Assembly: GCA_013400975.1 (NCBI GenBank)
Contig: WBMZ01002715.1
Span: 62,001-126,000, forward strand
DNA from: Atrichornis clamosus
Taxonomy: Eukaryota; Chordata; Aves; Passeriformes; Menuridae
Length of the DNA: 64,000 bases
Direction of reading: 5' to 3'
In this document: piece by piece, positions 37,001 to 51,974 of the stretch
Position numbering within the stretch: the first letter of the stretch is position 1
Layout of the letters: every line of letters begins with the position of its first letter
The notes under the pieces: model-generated
What the model saw: the letters and a program-made list of their open reading frames with translations, nothing else
The model's database searches: none
Told to the model about the DNA's origin: nothing
Translations under genes and position numbers: made by a program

Positions 37001-40000
37001 TGAAGCAATTACTTTCTCTGTCAACACAGCAGAGAAATGGACTTGTAACCACCAAGGTGTAATTCTGACCCATTATATAATTCTCTCTGTCCATTCCCCC
37101 TCCTCTGCTTTTTTATTTTGCTGCTAGGCACATACCATTTCAGATTCTTATTTTCCATTAAAATCATCTGAGTTTTGTACAGCAGATATTCAATGTGACA
37201 TTCCCACATCTGATCTTAATATAAGGAATCCACAGAAATTCTTTAGGTTTTCTAGCATTTTGGTAAATGTTTGAAGCTGTAGTATAAACATTTTTCTGTA
37301 AACCTCTAGTATGGAAAATACAAGCAGAATAAGATGCTTTCAAAAGAATCAGACCAACGAAAGAAACAGCCACAAAGATATCCTCACATTCCAGCACACC
37401 ACCAGCCTCCAGTTTAAGGCAACGCTGTATGAAGAACATTTCGAATGATTCATTGGTTTGCTTCCTATAAATATTTGTGCATTGCTAAGAACAAGCAGAA
37501 GTTGGGGAGGGACTGTCTTTTCCCTGGAAAGAAGCAGTATTCCTACATGCAGATGATCAGTTTATGAGCACACACAAGCTGCTCTCACCACAAGAAATCG
37601 TGCTGAGTCAAAATGTCCCTATTCCCATCCCCCTTCCTGCAGCAACCTGCTTCTGCCTTAGAGTTCTGCTGGCCAAGCACATAACTAAGGGCTTCCCAGT
37701 TCATTTCATGAAAAGTCAGTCAGGTTAGCTTCAGCAGTTTTAATTAGCTCAATTGATTTTGCCTGGACCAGATACAAGCCCATTCAAACTATTTCGCAGA
37801 ACTCCAGGAATGCTTGTGCTACCTCATCTTTTTTAAAATGATGAGCACTTGAGATAGTAACGTATTTAACCAGTACAGCAAGATGTGAAAGCAGATATAT
37901 ATTCTCAGTGAAACCCTGTGTTCAACTTCCCATTGGGCAATAAACAGAAACTTTACACCACAAGCACCATCAGTTATCCTGACTTTTTTTTTTTTAGCTT
38001 AACCATGCTAGTAATCTAGGAGAGGAAACAAAACTAGGCTTCTTCCTATTTTTCCGCAACAACTCTGAACAATTAAAAAAAGAAATTTTTAAAAAAAAAA
38101 ATCCATTTTACCACATGGATATTTCCCATGTTTAGAAAAAGTTCAAAGTGCACTATCACAACTTCATCTCAAGATGTTGTAAAACTGCAAAGGTTTCCAT
38201 TAAATATAAGTATTTTCTAAAAGCTTCCACATACAAGACAAGACGTAAGAATTACTTTTAACTCTGAAAAAAACCTTATCTAGACAATTAACTACTACAA
38301 TATACATTTTGTGATTCACCATTACCTTTCCCTTGGCTGATCATTCAAAAAAAACCTGGAAAGTTAACTGCAAATAAAAGACACATACATGACATGATAT
38401 TTTACACATCATTTCTCTACAATCACTCTTCTTATTGCAGCACTGAGAACCAAATGCCTCCTCACTTCACCATGCACAGCTTTGATATCAGCTAAATACC
38501 ATCTTTCTACCTCTTCGCATAGTACCAAACCCTTCTGTCATCACCTCCCAAAACACCCATCAAAACCAAGCAAAAATCCCAAACTTCCGTGATTTAAGAT
38601 TATATAACTTTTCCCCTCTAAAACATTAATTTTATTCATACTTTAACACACTTTTATTACAATGTCCAGACAGCACCCAAAATATTTAAGTGAAACAGAT
38701 TTAGAGTAATAAAATCTTTTATTAGAATAACAGTATAATTGGAAAAATTGCATCTTTTTCACTATGCAAGCCTTTCATCACATTTCACTCGCTGAAAGGC
38801 TTTTCTTTACAAGTTGAAAATCATTCCTATTGAGGTGAAAAGAGTGAATGTTATTCCTAGGAACTATCTAAAACCTACAGTTTTATAGATTACCCAGTAA
38901 AATATTTTATTTTTTTAAGACTTTAATTCTCACATTAAAAGAGTCCAAAAAGGGATACTGAACTCCAACACCTTATCTGCATGATGTTTGTGCACTTCTA
39001 AAAGTCTACGTATCCAACTGGAGCAGTCCAATATCAACAATTAGTATGATCACAAGCATGGATTTTTAACACAGAAGAAGAGTAAAGGCAGGAATCTTTG
39101 GTATCTGAGATCAAAAGAGACCCCAACACAACAATGGGTCAGTGCACAGCAGGTGGGCCAGAGCACAGCTGACTGCGGCCATAGGATTCGCTCATTCTTA
39201 ACCATGCTGCCAACAAAGAAATCCAAAAAGACAAGCATCACTTAGAGATCAGTGAAATGCACATCCAACTTTACAAAATTCACGTCATTCCTGATTATAA
39301 ATCACATTTACATTTTGTTTGAACTATACTCTTTTTGTACCCATAATGAGAATTTTAAGTGCCTACTTTGTACACTCAATTATATTCCAGAGCAAATACA
39401 ATTTTCAGTCTTAAAATCCTCTTAGAAATGTTTCTGGAAAAAAAACCCCAGCATATTTGTCTGTATTAAGAGCAAAATAGCAAAGTATTTTGAATTCTTT
39501 TAAAGCTTTACGTAAAACATCAACTGCATCAGCACCAGAATGTCAATTATCCCTCATTATAATAACAAAAAGCAGCAATGTTTGTAGTTTGTTATTCAGC
39601 AAAATACACTGTTTGGTCACCACTGTTTTCAAACATGCCACAAGAATGAGTTCAAAAGTCAAATGTCTAACTTAAACTAATCGCTAAAAAATCCTTTATC
39701 ACTAGGCTTGTCAAAAATGATTGGTGGATATGCTTAATTTAACTACTTAGTACACGATATTGAAGTCAGAGTAAAATTCCAGGGATACAAGAAAACTTGT
39801 CTTGCAAAAGACAAGCTATCCAGCATTATTCTTTCTAGAAAAGAGAAAGATATAATAAAAATTATGGATTTGTAAGCTATCAAAATTAAGCACCAAACTA
39901 TTTAACACTGAACTCATGGTTAGCATTTTAGAGCCTGACTGATCAACAACTAAAAACAGAAGTATCAAGCAGCAACACTGACCGAAGATCCTTATGCAAT

Positions 40001-40444
40001 AACATCAAGCTGCTCACACCTGTTCCATGGGGAAATTATTATATGATTATAATGATGACTTTTCCAAAAGAAGTCCCAATCCCATGCTCTTAGAAAGAAA
40101 ATGCAAATCAACATCAAATAAAGAGTCTTGAGAGAAAAGCAGCCAAATCCTCCTAAAGCTGTTGCTGTGATCACAAGCAATTGCAGGCCACCCGATTTCC
40201 AGAACTACGGGACCCTAATACCGCATGTCTCTATGTGCTAAGAGCGAAATTAAACATCCTGCTCCTCCTTCAGATTTTGCACACTGCTCCTTACTTCTAC
40301 TTTGCTAGTAACAACACATGCTTTCCCTCCTCTGCTGATGGCTGACTTCTAGTATAGACTTCATGAAGACTACATTCTGTACACAGAAATCACTAATAGC
40401 ATTGAACATATGAATCTAAAAGTTACAGAAATGTTCCCAAAAAT

Positions 40445-40460
40445 CACACACACACACACA
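40445..40460 (+). repeat. (CA)8 microsatellite
   Basis: Eight perfect CA units. Confidence 0.95.
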
Positions 40461-43400
40461 AAAGTGGAGTCAGTCACCAAACCAGTCTTTTTAACCTCCT
40501 AGTTAGCATTCTGAAATGATGCATCCTAGCTGAAACAAAGACAGTAAACCAGCGGCTGAGCAGAGGAAATCTGGTAAAACTAAGTTTGCCTGGTTCAGCC
40601 ACGAGGAAAAAGGGAGATGTTAAAATATTTGCACTGTTCACAGAAGTATTTCTCAGTTTGCATCATGCCATAGATGTTAGGAAACAACGATCACAGACTG
40701 CAAGAGCAGAAAGGAGAATTCGTCATGGTCGTATAGAAAACAAGCAGTAGTTTATACACTTGATGCCTGCCTACACTGTTTTTCATATTAAACTTGCTCC
40801 TGTATTAGGTAAGATTCTAGGAGATGCTGAGGGCATGTAAACAATGGCTGAACAAAAGCCACTCAAACAACAGATAATGGAGTAAACATATCTGTAACCA
40901 CCATCATTTTGACCTTCATTGCCACGTATTTCTGCCCAAACTAAGCAAACAGAAACAATGCTCCAAAAGAGAGAAAGATGTATTGTCATGAAGAAAAAGA
41001 CCATACAGATTGAGCACCCTCCTCTTTAAAGCCATAGAAACAAAGAGAAAAAAATCTTGGAGAAGATTAGCACACTACCTTCAAAACAGAATTATTCCTT
41101 TTAATGTGACCACGTAATACAGAAGAATGTTTTCTTCGCTAGTACATCTACATTCCTTCTGAAGAGGAATAAAGATGAGATGAGTACTTGAAGAATGTTC
41201 TAAAAGGAGACCAAACAGGTCAATCAGTGGAACTGTATTTCTAACTATCCTATCCCCTGCAGCATGCAGTTTGTAGCCATTTGTATTTCTGAATACCAAG
41301 TTGCATTTAATTTATTTTTGTTTTTATGCAGTGCCTTCATAGGATTCTGCTCTCTGGCCTAATGGGCTAGTTGTCACTTTTCTTACTCTGCTCTCTGCAT
41401 CTCATTCAGTGTTTACATACCATGGGCATGGGATTGGTCAAACTAAACAAAGCCAAAGAGGCTGTTGAAAACCAAGTGAGCACAGACAAGCCAGTACAAT
41501 AGACTCAGAACCACTTCCAAGGGAAAAAGAAAACTTTGGCACAATGCTTTTTTCAGAGTTGTACTACACTTGTTATTTGGGAGTGAGATCTTCTGAATCT
41601 ACAGCAAAGTTGACAAAAAGTATCAACCAGATTTTCTGCTTCCCCAGCTGCATCTTTTGAGTCCTAATACAAGTAAGTGTTCTACCTGGACAGATATGGA
41701 CTCTACATTCAGCTGTGGGGCAGAAAGGGAGAAGCAGTACTGAAAAAGCACTTTATACAGGATAGGCACTTATCTGGATGGAAAAAAACGTTGAATTTGA
41801 CTTCCAAGGCAATAAATAAGCCCTTTTGATGGGCTCAGCACTGATGTCAGGAATAGACAGCACTGACCGAAGAAGCAGTGCAGGCAGACAAAGCACACCT
41901 GTGGTACTTAAGCCTCCTAGGACAGTAGTAAACAGGTAAGACAAAAAAAAAGATTAAAGTTGTTGTTGCAGTCAATATTGTAACTATTTCTTGGGAGAAC
42001 ACAGTATACCTACAAATTAATCCTAGTAACAATTCTGTGAAGCTGTCTCACAACCTAGAATTCCAAAATCACTCTTTAGCTCTGTATTTGAAGGGATGTC
42101 TTCTTCCTCAGGGGCATTGACAACACTTTTTTTGATGAATAAAACAATGTCCTGAAGGATCCTGATGGAAATCCAAGCCAGGTTTTCACAGAGCAATCTC
42201 TCGCGCTAACAGCATCAAAAGTCTTCTATCACCACCACTTCCTATGGAAACTGTGCTCAGAAATCACAGCTTTTCTGTACCCCTATCTTTTTGAGGTCAC
42301 TAGTGATGGAGTGGGTGTGTGATGTGTTCCAGACAGTAATTAATATTTAATAATAGATTAGTATCTTAGAGATATGAAAGTTGCACAAGTGTGAGGGGGT
42401 TAATTCAAGTTTGCTACAAGTGAAATATGCAGATTAGTTGCCACAGTAATTCAAGGACTAGACAAAACAGGCAGCTACTCTTCCACCTAAGCAGTCAGCA
42501 CTGTGTACAGCCCTGAACCAGCTCAGCAGGTGTTTGACTCTTCCCATTCAAAAGCTCTGTGAGGAACTGAGGGAACTACGGTGAACTATGGTATAAACTC
42601 AGGAGTCATGAGGAAAAAGTGTGGGAGACAAAGAGCTGTGGGAAAAGTTCACAGAAAGAACATGTAGCTGATGCCTGGTGAGAGGGAGCTACTCAAGTAA
42701 ACAGATATTACAGCAGCAAAAATAACCAAGCAAGCAAAGGACACATCTGTTCCAATTGGCATGAGAAGCAAAACTACACATGGTTCTTTATTCTGTGGTC
42801 TGTCACTGTCGGAGTGGGCTGCCTAATTTCCCCAGCAGCATGCATCCAAAAACTTTCACATTTTGATTACAAGGTCTAAGACAGAGCTGGATATACTCCA
42901 CTTCCAGCAGGTAAGAAAAACTACGACTTCAGGATAGGAACATGCAGATAGACAAGATTTTGCCCACTAAAGAATATTTCATGTACACGCTTTAAGTCCA
43001 CAAAACAGTACTAGCAAGTTCAAGTACCTTAGTACAAAAGCAGCATTTGAATATAATGACCTCAGAACAGCGAACAACATGCATAGACACAAAACCAAAT
43101 CCATCCAGGTGTGAGGAAATGTAGTATAGGATCTTAATGGGAGGAATGAGTCACGTCACAAGGTTGGTTCAAAACAACTGCACTCACTGGAACCTTACAC
43201 TGCTGTAACTCATTGCGTAAGACAGCAATGGAATTTCTACAGGAAATCAAACCAGAATAAAGCATGAATAAATAAAGCAGGGAAGACGTTGGATAAATAA
43301 AGCCTATACTCATAAGTGCAGAAAGAGTTTATATTAAAAAGGCAATTTTCCATTACTGTTGTTTTAATTGCTGAGTGACTAAAAAAGTTTTAGGGTTTTT

Positions 43401-44225
43401 TTAGGTATAGAGTTACTTGCATACAATATAGTTTAAGTCTTGGCCAGGTCTTCAGCAATCATTTATATGTCACTACATCTACCTTTTTAGAGCAGACAGC
43501 TCAAGCAAACCACTAAGAGTTCAGCTTATAAAGCATTTATTATCTTGATTTGTAACATCAACGGTAACATATATTTCTCAATTGTAAAATAGGAATATTG
43601 AGTAAAGTCCTCTTTTCTCAAGTACTCTGAAATCTGCCCATTAATGGTGACCAGGAAACTTTGCTACAAGCTGACATGGATTTGCTCTGTGCTCCAGACC
43701 CAAGGCTCTGGCAAGGGTCTCCCTTGCAGAGGCACAGAACGTAGGGGCTACACCTCTTCCCCCCCACACTTTCTATTGAGTGTAATGAAAGTGCAAGCTT
43801 AAGACAGATACACAAATTAACATGCATCACATTTACCACGGTAATTGATTTCTGTAGACCAAACTGTGGTAAACAAAAGGTAATTCAAGCTTTACCATTC
43901 CTCAGTGAAAGAAAGGTAAACAATTATATGCATCCTGTAGGTACCACAGGGTAGAAGCATTCACTCTGTTACCATGGAGTAGCCCTGAGCCATTCCTGTG
44001 CCCAACCCAACAGCCTGTCACTTTGACCAAAGAGGACAAGGAAGGAATTCATATGAGTTGACAATACTGGATTCAATTAATCTCATTTAATTACCTATCA
44101 CAGCCACTGATAGTTAAAACCAGGCTTTTTTCTCTCGATTCAAAGAATCCTAATGACAAAAAAACCCCTTTCAAATATAAACTGATGCTTCAGTAGGGGT
44201 CTTCATGTTGTAAACAGGAGGGGAG

Positions 44226-44254
44226 ACACACACACACACACACACGCGCGCGCA
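44226..44254 (+). repeat. (AC)n-(GC)n alternating tract, Z-DNA-prone
   Basis: A 29-base strict purine-pyrimidine alternation: about ten AC units running into four CG steps. CpG steps are rare in this AT-rich region, so the CG end stands out. Confidence 0.95.
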
Positions 44255-45188
44255 AACCAAAACCAACAAAATTAATGCCCCAGCCATTGCTACATTTGCA
44301 GTTCAATCCAAGCCAGAGGAAAGTAAGTGAAGCAGTATCCGAGGAGGAGTCAGGAATGAGGATTCTGCTGCTCACGTTATTAAAACATGCTTTTAATTTC
44401 TCAGACCACAGGCTAAAGCCTGTAATAATGTCACTTGGAAAACAGAAGGCTGAGTGAGCATCTGAGGGTGAAAAGGAATGTTTTTACAGGCGCAGTTAGT
44501 AAATACCATTGGCTCCTGCAGACATTCTTCCTTACATGGAAATTAACATTGTTTTAGGTTAGAAAAGAATCTCTTGATACAATAGAAGTGATAGGGTAGC
44601 TATTAACCTTTTAGCACCTGCATTAAACAAAATAAAAATTAGCAGAAGGTTTTATATATAGCTTTCTGTTCAGTAAATATTTAAAACTCTTCCCCTTCCC
44701 TGCCACATAATTCTTGTCTACAGATTTGGAAGAGCAAGGAATATAAAAGTCTCGGAAACAATATTAAAACAAAGTGGAGACATGAAGTTACTTTGTCTAT
44801 CTATGACTAACTGCATGAGGGCACTACACAATTTGAAGAAAGGAAACTACTCTAGATACAATCAGAATAGAACTTCACCCTGAAGTTGAGTCAAACTTCA
44901 TTTCAACACTGAAGTAACTCTGCATTGCTTTGATTTTATTTTTACTTTTTATTTTTTATTTTCATGTGCCCCTGCAATTGCTTTTTCCAGCCAAGAAAAC
45001 AAGACTTCTTCCTCCCCCAAGATTCCTAAGAAATTTAACAACATGATGGACAAGGGCTGAGGTTCCACAACAGCTTAAATTAGCAAGTATCCATTTAGCC
45101 ATACTCCAACTCCCTCTCTTTCCTGCTCCTGCCCAAGGGCATCACCTCCCCTGACACTGGCAAGTCATGTCAGGGTAATTTCCTAGAG

Positions 45189-45228
45189 AAAGGAACCTAT
45201 ACCTATATAAAGGAACCTATACCTTTAT
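45189..45228 (+). repeat. 20-bp tandem duplication
   Basis: AAAGGAACCTATACCTATAT at 45189-45208 is followed directly by AAAGGAACCTATACCTTTAT at 45209-45228, with one mismatch. Confidence 0.95.
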
Positions 45229-46999
45229 AAAAAGTGAATAGCATTTTGTACACCTTGGTCTAGTTAACTACAAGTTCAAATGGGTGCCAGGACCAGCACA
45301 GGCAAGTCAGGTAAAAGCAAGGATCTTAAGCAGTCTGGACACGGAAAAGGTTGAACTCTCACAAAATTAAAGCCTCAGGAATTCAAACCAGAGAAATAGT
45401 GAAGTATTCATCTAAAAGCATGCACTAACATTTAACATCATTAACTATTTTGGGATATAAATAGTGTCCCTGATAATAGTAAACTCCATCTATTTTTAAA
45501 GGGAAACAAACTACTGATTGAGGGCTTGTGTCAGAGCTCTGACACAAGGCCAAGGTGACTTCTTGAATCTGCAGGCTGTAGGAGCTACAGAACAGTTCTC
45601 CCCTTGTAATCTGCACAGCTGCTATTATTCTAAGTAGAAACAGGACTACTACAGAGCTGCAGAGCTCATCCATCCAACCAGTGAAAGTTTCACCACCATG
45701 TCACATCATGGCATAGCCCTGTGTTATGATTCCTTAGGTAAAAAAGCCCATCAGGAGTCAAAGACAGTGGATTAACAATGCTCCTTCTTGCAGCTTGGCT
45801 CCACACGTAGCAGTGTAATTGCAACTGAAAGAAAACTGCAAAATGAGTAGAATGGAGAGACAAGAACAAGCTGGACTTAACCTGCCTTATCCACCACAAA
45901 CAGCATGAATTCATAAATACCCACAGACTGGTCAAACAGACCAGCCTCAGCTTCTGCTCATCCTGAGGCCTGCACTGTCCATCTGTTTTGGCACAACGTT
46001 TACCTGTAGAGGAACCAATCCCATCATAAATGAACTCAATAAATCTCAAAAATGTTTATCTTCAGACCTGCCACTTCTCCTATCATTACAACAGGTGCAC
46101 AAACATCAAGTGACAGCACAAGGACCTGGCCTAACTCCTTGTGAAATTTGTACTGAATTACCCCCTCTCTTGGCACAGATACACAAAAATGCATTAAAAT
46201 AGATATACCTTGTACACATAGCATTCCTCACATTAGTAATTTTTCCTGCTAACACATGCAAATCACTTTAGGAAATAATATCCGTTGAAAACAAGACCAC
46301 AAAGGATCATAGCACAGCTACTGCACTATGCCCTATGGTACTAGGGTTTTAGTGTTCTCTTATTCCTGCTTTAAGCGAAATCTTCCACATTTTTTAACAG
46401 AGAACTCCTTTTTGTTAAAATAAGGAGAGCTTTGTACACATACACACTTTCATGCTTTTTTTTTTAATGCTACTTGTGACACATATTTGTAGTAAAATAA
46501 AAAGAAGATATTGATAATTTAGCTGTAGTAGTTTATGCCTGGAATATAAGTGTAGCCTAGGATTTTTCTGGCTGTCTTTATTTCTGTAAGATGCAGTATC
46601 TTATTAAATGGAGTTGAGATAATGAAAGGCTCTGACTCTCTTCTGTAGTTCCTTTTTAATTTATGGTTTGTGTTTGAAAACTCTTTTTGAAATGTGGAGA
46701 GGGAAGAAAGACACAGGTGCATCTATACATTCTCATATCAAACGCTCACAAAGGCTTTCACAGTCATTCACTACTGATACACCATCACTGTAGAAAGGGT
46801 TTTTGCTAAAATCTCAGTTCACATTATGAACAACCAACTGGGTCAGTGACAACAAAAAATCACCTTGCAGAGAGGATGCAGACTGATTCATTAATGCATC
46901 TCATTCAACCTAAGAAGATTTTGTTGCAAAAACAACAAATACGTTACAGGAAAATTCCCCAACAACACACAAAAAGCCAGATCCACAAAAGGAGTGTAG

Positions 47000-47155
47000 A
47001 GGAGTTTGCCTAGAAAAGCAATCTTCATCACTGGAGATTTTAAAGAACACATCAATGTCAGATAAATGTCAGGAATAACACAGGTGCAAGAATCCTTTTG
47101 GGACAAGATGACAAACTACAAGGTTCTTCAAGGCCCCCTGCAGCCTTAATTTCTA
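47000..47155 (+). mobile_element. Old CR1 LINE 3' fragment
   Basis: GAGGAGTTTGCCTAGAAAAG, TCATCACTGGAGATTTTAAA, GAATAACACAGGTGCAAGAA and CTGCAGCCTTAATTTCTAGG follow the order of an older CR1 subfamily 3' end on the plus strand. Confidence 0.75.
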
Positions 47156-49275
47156 GGAGTTTTTAACAGCAAACTGTTTGCAGGAGGAGTTGCAGTGGCA
47201 ACAGAATCAACAAATAAGGCTAACAAATTGCACCAAGAACACATCTATCTCCGCCAACCTTCATGCACACATCCCACAGAAACCACCTGCAGTTGCACAG
47301 CAAACTGGGAGAAACAAGTATAAGTAGCAGGGCAATTCTGCTCTCACACCTTCCAACATACATGGGATTGCAGCACTCTGACTCTTCATCAGAAGACATA
47401 GATGCATCAAAAACTCCCCTAAGCAGAATATAGTTCAAATCTGAGAAGGTAACAGTAAAAACGGAAATAAAAAAAGTTGTTCCACGCCTGCTTTGCTTTA
47501 AAACACATTCCCACTCATCCCTGCCAATAAAGGATGTTGGGATGTTTGGAGTGTCTCTCCTGAATGAGGACAACTACTCTTATGTCACTTCGAGGTACAG
47601 GCTCTTTTTTTCTTAAAGCACAGAACATCAGTTCCTAAATTACATTTTCCCTTCTTGACCTTATCCAATTGACTGCAACACAGTATTAACTTCAATTACT
47701 ACAACTCTATCACATCTGCTGAAGAAACTGTGATTCATATCCACTTTCCCTGTTAGTTTAGTCAAAATTCCTACCTTTCTTACAACCTCTGCTCTTCCTG
47801 CTAACACAAGCTATTCGTAAGTCGACTTTGGTGTAGACTTCATAAATAGACTTCTGTGGTGGTCTTGGTTAAAATACCAGGAAAAAAAGATCTGCTAATT
47901 TACACTGCCTGTTTATTAGTTAAGGAAATTAAATAACATAGGTCTCGCACTGACTTACCTGGAACTGAGTCCTATCTAGCTAACATCTGCTGATCTAGAT
48001 TTATGCACCTGGAATTGCTTTTTAATTATAATCATAATTTTACGCTCAAATTCCGTGAAAAGTTCTCCAGTATTTCACGGTTTCTTAGAAATCAGTACTA
48101 CCAGACCAGAGACTAAGTTGGACAACTGCTTTGAGTGCAAGTTATCTGGACGTGATCATTTTCACATGTTTATCCTTACTGGAGATGAACCAATTCCCTA
48201 GAAAAACCTCTTTAGACATGAGCACTTACACTGTTCACCAGGCAGGAAACAGAAATAGTTCTTCAACATGTACCCCTAATGGCAAGTGCTCATCAACGCA
48301 GCATAGTCATACCAATCTAACCAGAAAGACAACAACATGACTTAGATGATGACTAAATAATTGAGGAAAAAAATTGAACATTTAAATGAGATGGGTCCTC
48401 CAAAAGAAACACAGCACTTGGCCACAGCCATGCTACCAGACCTTGGAAGTGAAAGGATTCATTTAAAGTATCCAAACCTACTGTTTGAAACAACCCCCTT
48501 ATTTTGCATTGTAAGGGGCTAACAGCACACCCACTCTCAGTAACTTTACCTTAAGTGAGATAGGCAAGCAAGAGGCACAAAACCCAATACTAACACTGCC
48601 ATAGATGACAACTGACCATAACCCCAGGTCTAAAGCACTCCATTCCTTGAGGATCTGCCCTGGCAGATAAATTCAGGTTCTACTGGAAGCAGCACAGGTC
48701 CAACCCAATCTGTGGTTGTCACAGTCTTCAGTAAGAAATGCTGCTGTGCACCCCCAGAGGAAAGATCTGAAAACTACTGGCTGAACCATCTGTGTATGGA
48801 GCCAAGCGTTGGAAACACTGAGGATTTGTGTGACTACGCTGGCTTTGATACGTAAATTATTTATAAACTCTTTAAAAAGGAGACGAGAATTGTAATTTTG
48901 TTGTTTTCCTTTTTAACCAATCCAATGGTTTCTTTTATTTATTACACTCCTACAGCGCTTTCATTTGTGGCTTTCTTCATATTCCACCCTCCACCGAGCA
49001 ACACTTCTGGCAAAGCTACCCATGCTGAGCTTTTAATTATTCAACAGTGCAAACTAAACACTTACCTCTATTTGTCACAAAGCACATGCACTGCTATAAT
49101 CTATTCTTAAAGACAAAATTTTAATAAAAGTATTTCTAAAGAATGCCTATTTTGAAACACAGCATTCAATTTCTTGGTGAAACCCTTTGGCAAGGATATT
49201 GTGCATTCCTAGGAGGATTTAAATTAGTTTGCCGCAGAACAAAACCTGGGTTACGGATAGTAACTTGGATACAGT

Positions 49276-49295
49276 CACACACACACACACACACA
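49276..49295 (+). repeat. (CA)10 microsatellite
   Basis: Ten perfect CA units. The neighbouring small open frames at 49143-49354 are artefacts of it. Confidence 0.95.
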
Positions 49296-51809
49296 AAAGA
49301 GAACATTCTCACTCCTCCTGCTCTTTTTCCTTGAAAAACCACAACCATCAACATGCAAAGTCCGTTTTAATCAGATAACGTGAGGGGAGTTTTGGGAAGC
49401 AAAAAATACTGATTGCAATATAGCTTCTACACCAAATTAAACCTGTTTGTACTTATCAAAACTACTATGGAATGTAACTTTGCAAAATCCTACAATATTT
49501 GAAGTTGAAGCTGCTAGTTTTAAACTGACATTTGAAAAGACAATTCTACATTAAAGACTAGAATTTTACATCTCGATTTCAAACTCAATTCCTGATTTTT
49601 TTTGTATATTATTTGAGACATGCTTGCTTAAAATAATTTCTTAGTTGACTCAAATCTCACTTTTCTGCTCAGCTTATAAACATAAAAAAAGAAATTTAAA
49701 CCAGTCTCATTAAAACAAATCTTCTCAGCATTCAGTTCCCATCTTCTAGGGAATCTTCATATACATGGTAATTAGTTTCCTGAAAGACTAAGGCTTAAAT
49801 GTCATTTCTTTGTGTTGTAAATTCTAATTATTCATAGTAAATAAATTAGTGATATTCCTTTATTCCTTAAAGCAATGCAGAAGCTTGAAGTAATCGTACA
49901 ACTGGCAAAAATTAGGAGTTCCTAAGAAGGGAAGTAAAACTTCATTCTTCACATTCCAGTAGACTTTAAAAGGGCTCCATTAACACTAACGGGGAAAGGG
50001 CCAGTGACCTAGAACTTTACTTATGGTCCAAAACTATTAATGAACTCTGAAGAATAAAAAGAGTAATGGGTATTCAAAATCCCAACTCCTGTGATGTAGC
50101 AGAAGAATGAATAAGCAGTGCTCTAATTTACTCTGACGTGCAGCACATCATGGCTGCAGACACAGTAAGTTACAACAGACCATCTTTCAGGAGTCACATT
50201 CTTGGGAAACAGCCGATTCTCGGGGATTCTCACATGACCTTTAGTTTAATAGCAAAACACTTAAGAAATCAAACTACATATCTTACATACAAGTCATGAA
50301 GAAAGAAAAAGACTTGAGGGGGGAAGAACATGCTATTTAGCCTTATTTTAGGAGACAACAATAAAATGAAATGAACTTTATGACTACTCTAACATTATTA
50401 TTGAACATTATTAAGCTTTATCCCATCTACAAATTTTAGGTTATGGATGTCACAGTCATCTACGACCAGAAGACAGAGCCAGCCTGAATATGGCCCTTGA
50501 AAAATTCCCTCGAACTGTCAAAGGAAAAGACTTTTAAATATCTCAATAGTCAGTTCTTGTTCCCTGGCACATTTTATAGATAAATAAAAACAGAATATTA
50601 ACCAGTAATAAAAAGACAAAATTATTTTGAACTTTCCCCAAATTGCTCAAACTTGGTCTCTAAAACTAAATCAAGCACTTTATTCACAAACCAGCTGTCC
50701 CACACCATTCTGATTAACAAAGCAAGAACAGAGCTTATTTTTGCATTGCCCACGTGTAAGTTTAATAACAGCACAACCAAAAAGTCAAATCAAAATCGAA
50801 AGACAAACCACATTTTCAACCTAGGAGCAAAGAAGAACTCCATCACCAAAAAGTACGTATTTGAGGAATTCATATTGCCCATTAAGGGAAGCTTAAAAAA
50901 CCTAATCAATTTCTTTGGACACGCAATTTAGAATTTGACTTTCTGAATAGAAACCAAGGAAATAAAACACCATTCTTGAAAACACTAAGCTAAGGGGTGT
51001 TTCACAAACAGTAGCATCATTCAGCTTCCAAAACTATCCTGCAAAAAATGCCACTATGTAATCCATTCTATCACTAAACCCTTCCTAAAACCTTTAAAAA
51101 GAACATATATTCTTATTACAATAGTGAAGTTGGTTTGGTTTTTTTAATCAGCACAGAGGAGGCAAATAGCTTCTATAAAAACAAGCACTATCAGATGATT
51201 AAGATATTGGGATGGCTGTGAAAAGTTATGAAATTTTTCTACTAGTGAGAATAAACATTTAATGCTGTTTTCATATTCAAATTTAAATTATCTGTAGCTA
51301 GAGAACAAATACATTTGCACATACATTCCATAATTCACCAAGATTATGAGTCTCCTAGATGATTCCTGTAAGCAATAGCAGAATTCTTTAAAATACTAGA
51401 AATATGTGAACACATATCTATCCAAATAAACTCTGAGTATTTTTGTAACTAGAAATACTTCTGGTTCTGTTTGCAATTAAAATGCTTCAGTTTAAAGAAT
51501 GAGGAACAGCCTAAGAAAATATTTCCTACTTACAATTACTGCATTGGACATATCCTTTCTGGATGCATATTGATTTCATTTTTGAAAGAACAGTTGAATT
51601 AATTAAGATCCCTAGGCTCCTGAAACATCTGGAAAGAAAAGAATCTGAGAAAAATGTGAAGTTTTACTAGCTTCTGAGAAAGAATGATCTATGTCTCAAG
51701 GTAACTTCTTTTTCCTTAATTAAAAAAAAAAACAAGCCCGAACAACAACCCACACTCTCCCTGATATGCCTCTGATGACCAGTAATTCCATCAAGGAGAA
51801 CCAACAAAA

Positions 51810-51876
51810 ATATGCTTCAGATATGCTTCAGCTCACTGACAACCGTCAGCGAGGGCTATGGAAAGGGCTATGGAAA
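51810..51876 (+). repeat. Two adjacent short tandem duplications (11 bp and 12 bp)
   Basis: ATATGCTTCAG is doubled at 51810-51831 and GGGCTATGGAAA is doubled at 51853-51876. Two independent duplications lie within 70 bases. Confidence 0.95.
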
Positions 51877-51974
51877 CCAACAACAATAATAATAAATAAT
51901 GCTTTGTATTTCCCTTACTCATATTAAAACATGATTAAAGTATAAAATCAGGGTAATTTCTGAAAATAGGAAAT

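Noticed and set aside
41050..41085. GGAGAAGATTAGCAC resembling part of U6 snRNA
   Set aside because: Only about 13 bases match and the rest of U6 is absent on both sides.
42290..42700. Possible decayed LTR (mixed-composition block within AT-rich intron)
   Set aside because: No paired terminal repeats, primer-binding site or known family signature could be seen.
45690..46049. 119-aa minus-strand open frame
   Set aside because: No family resemblance; cysteine- and tryptophan-rich translation looks like random reading of intron.
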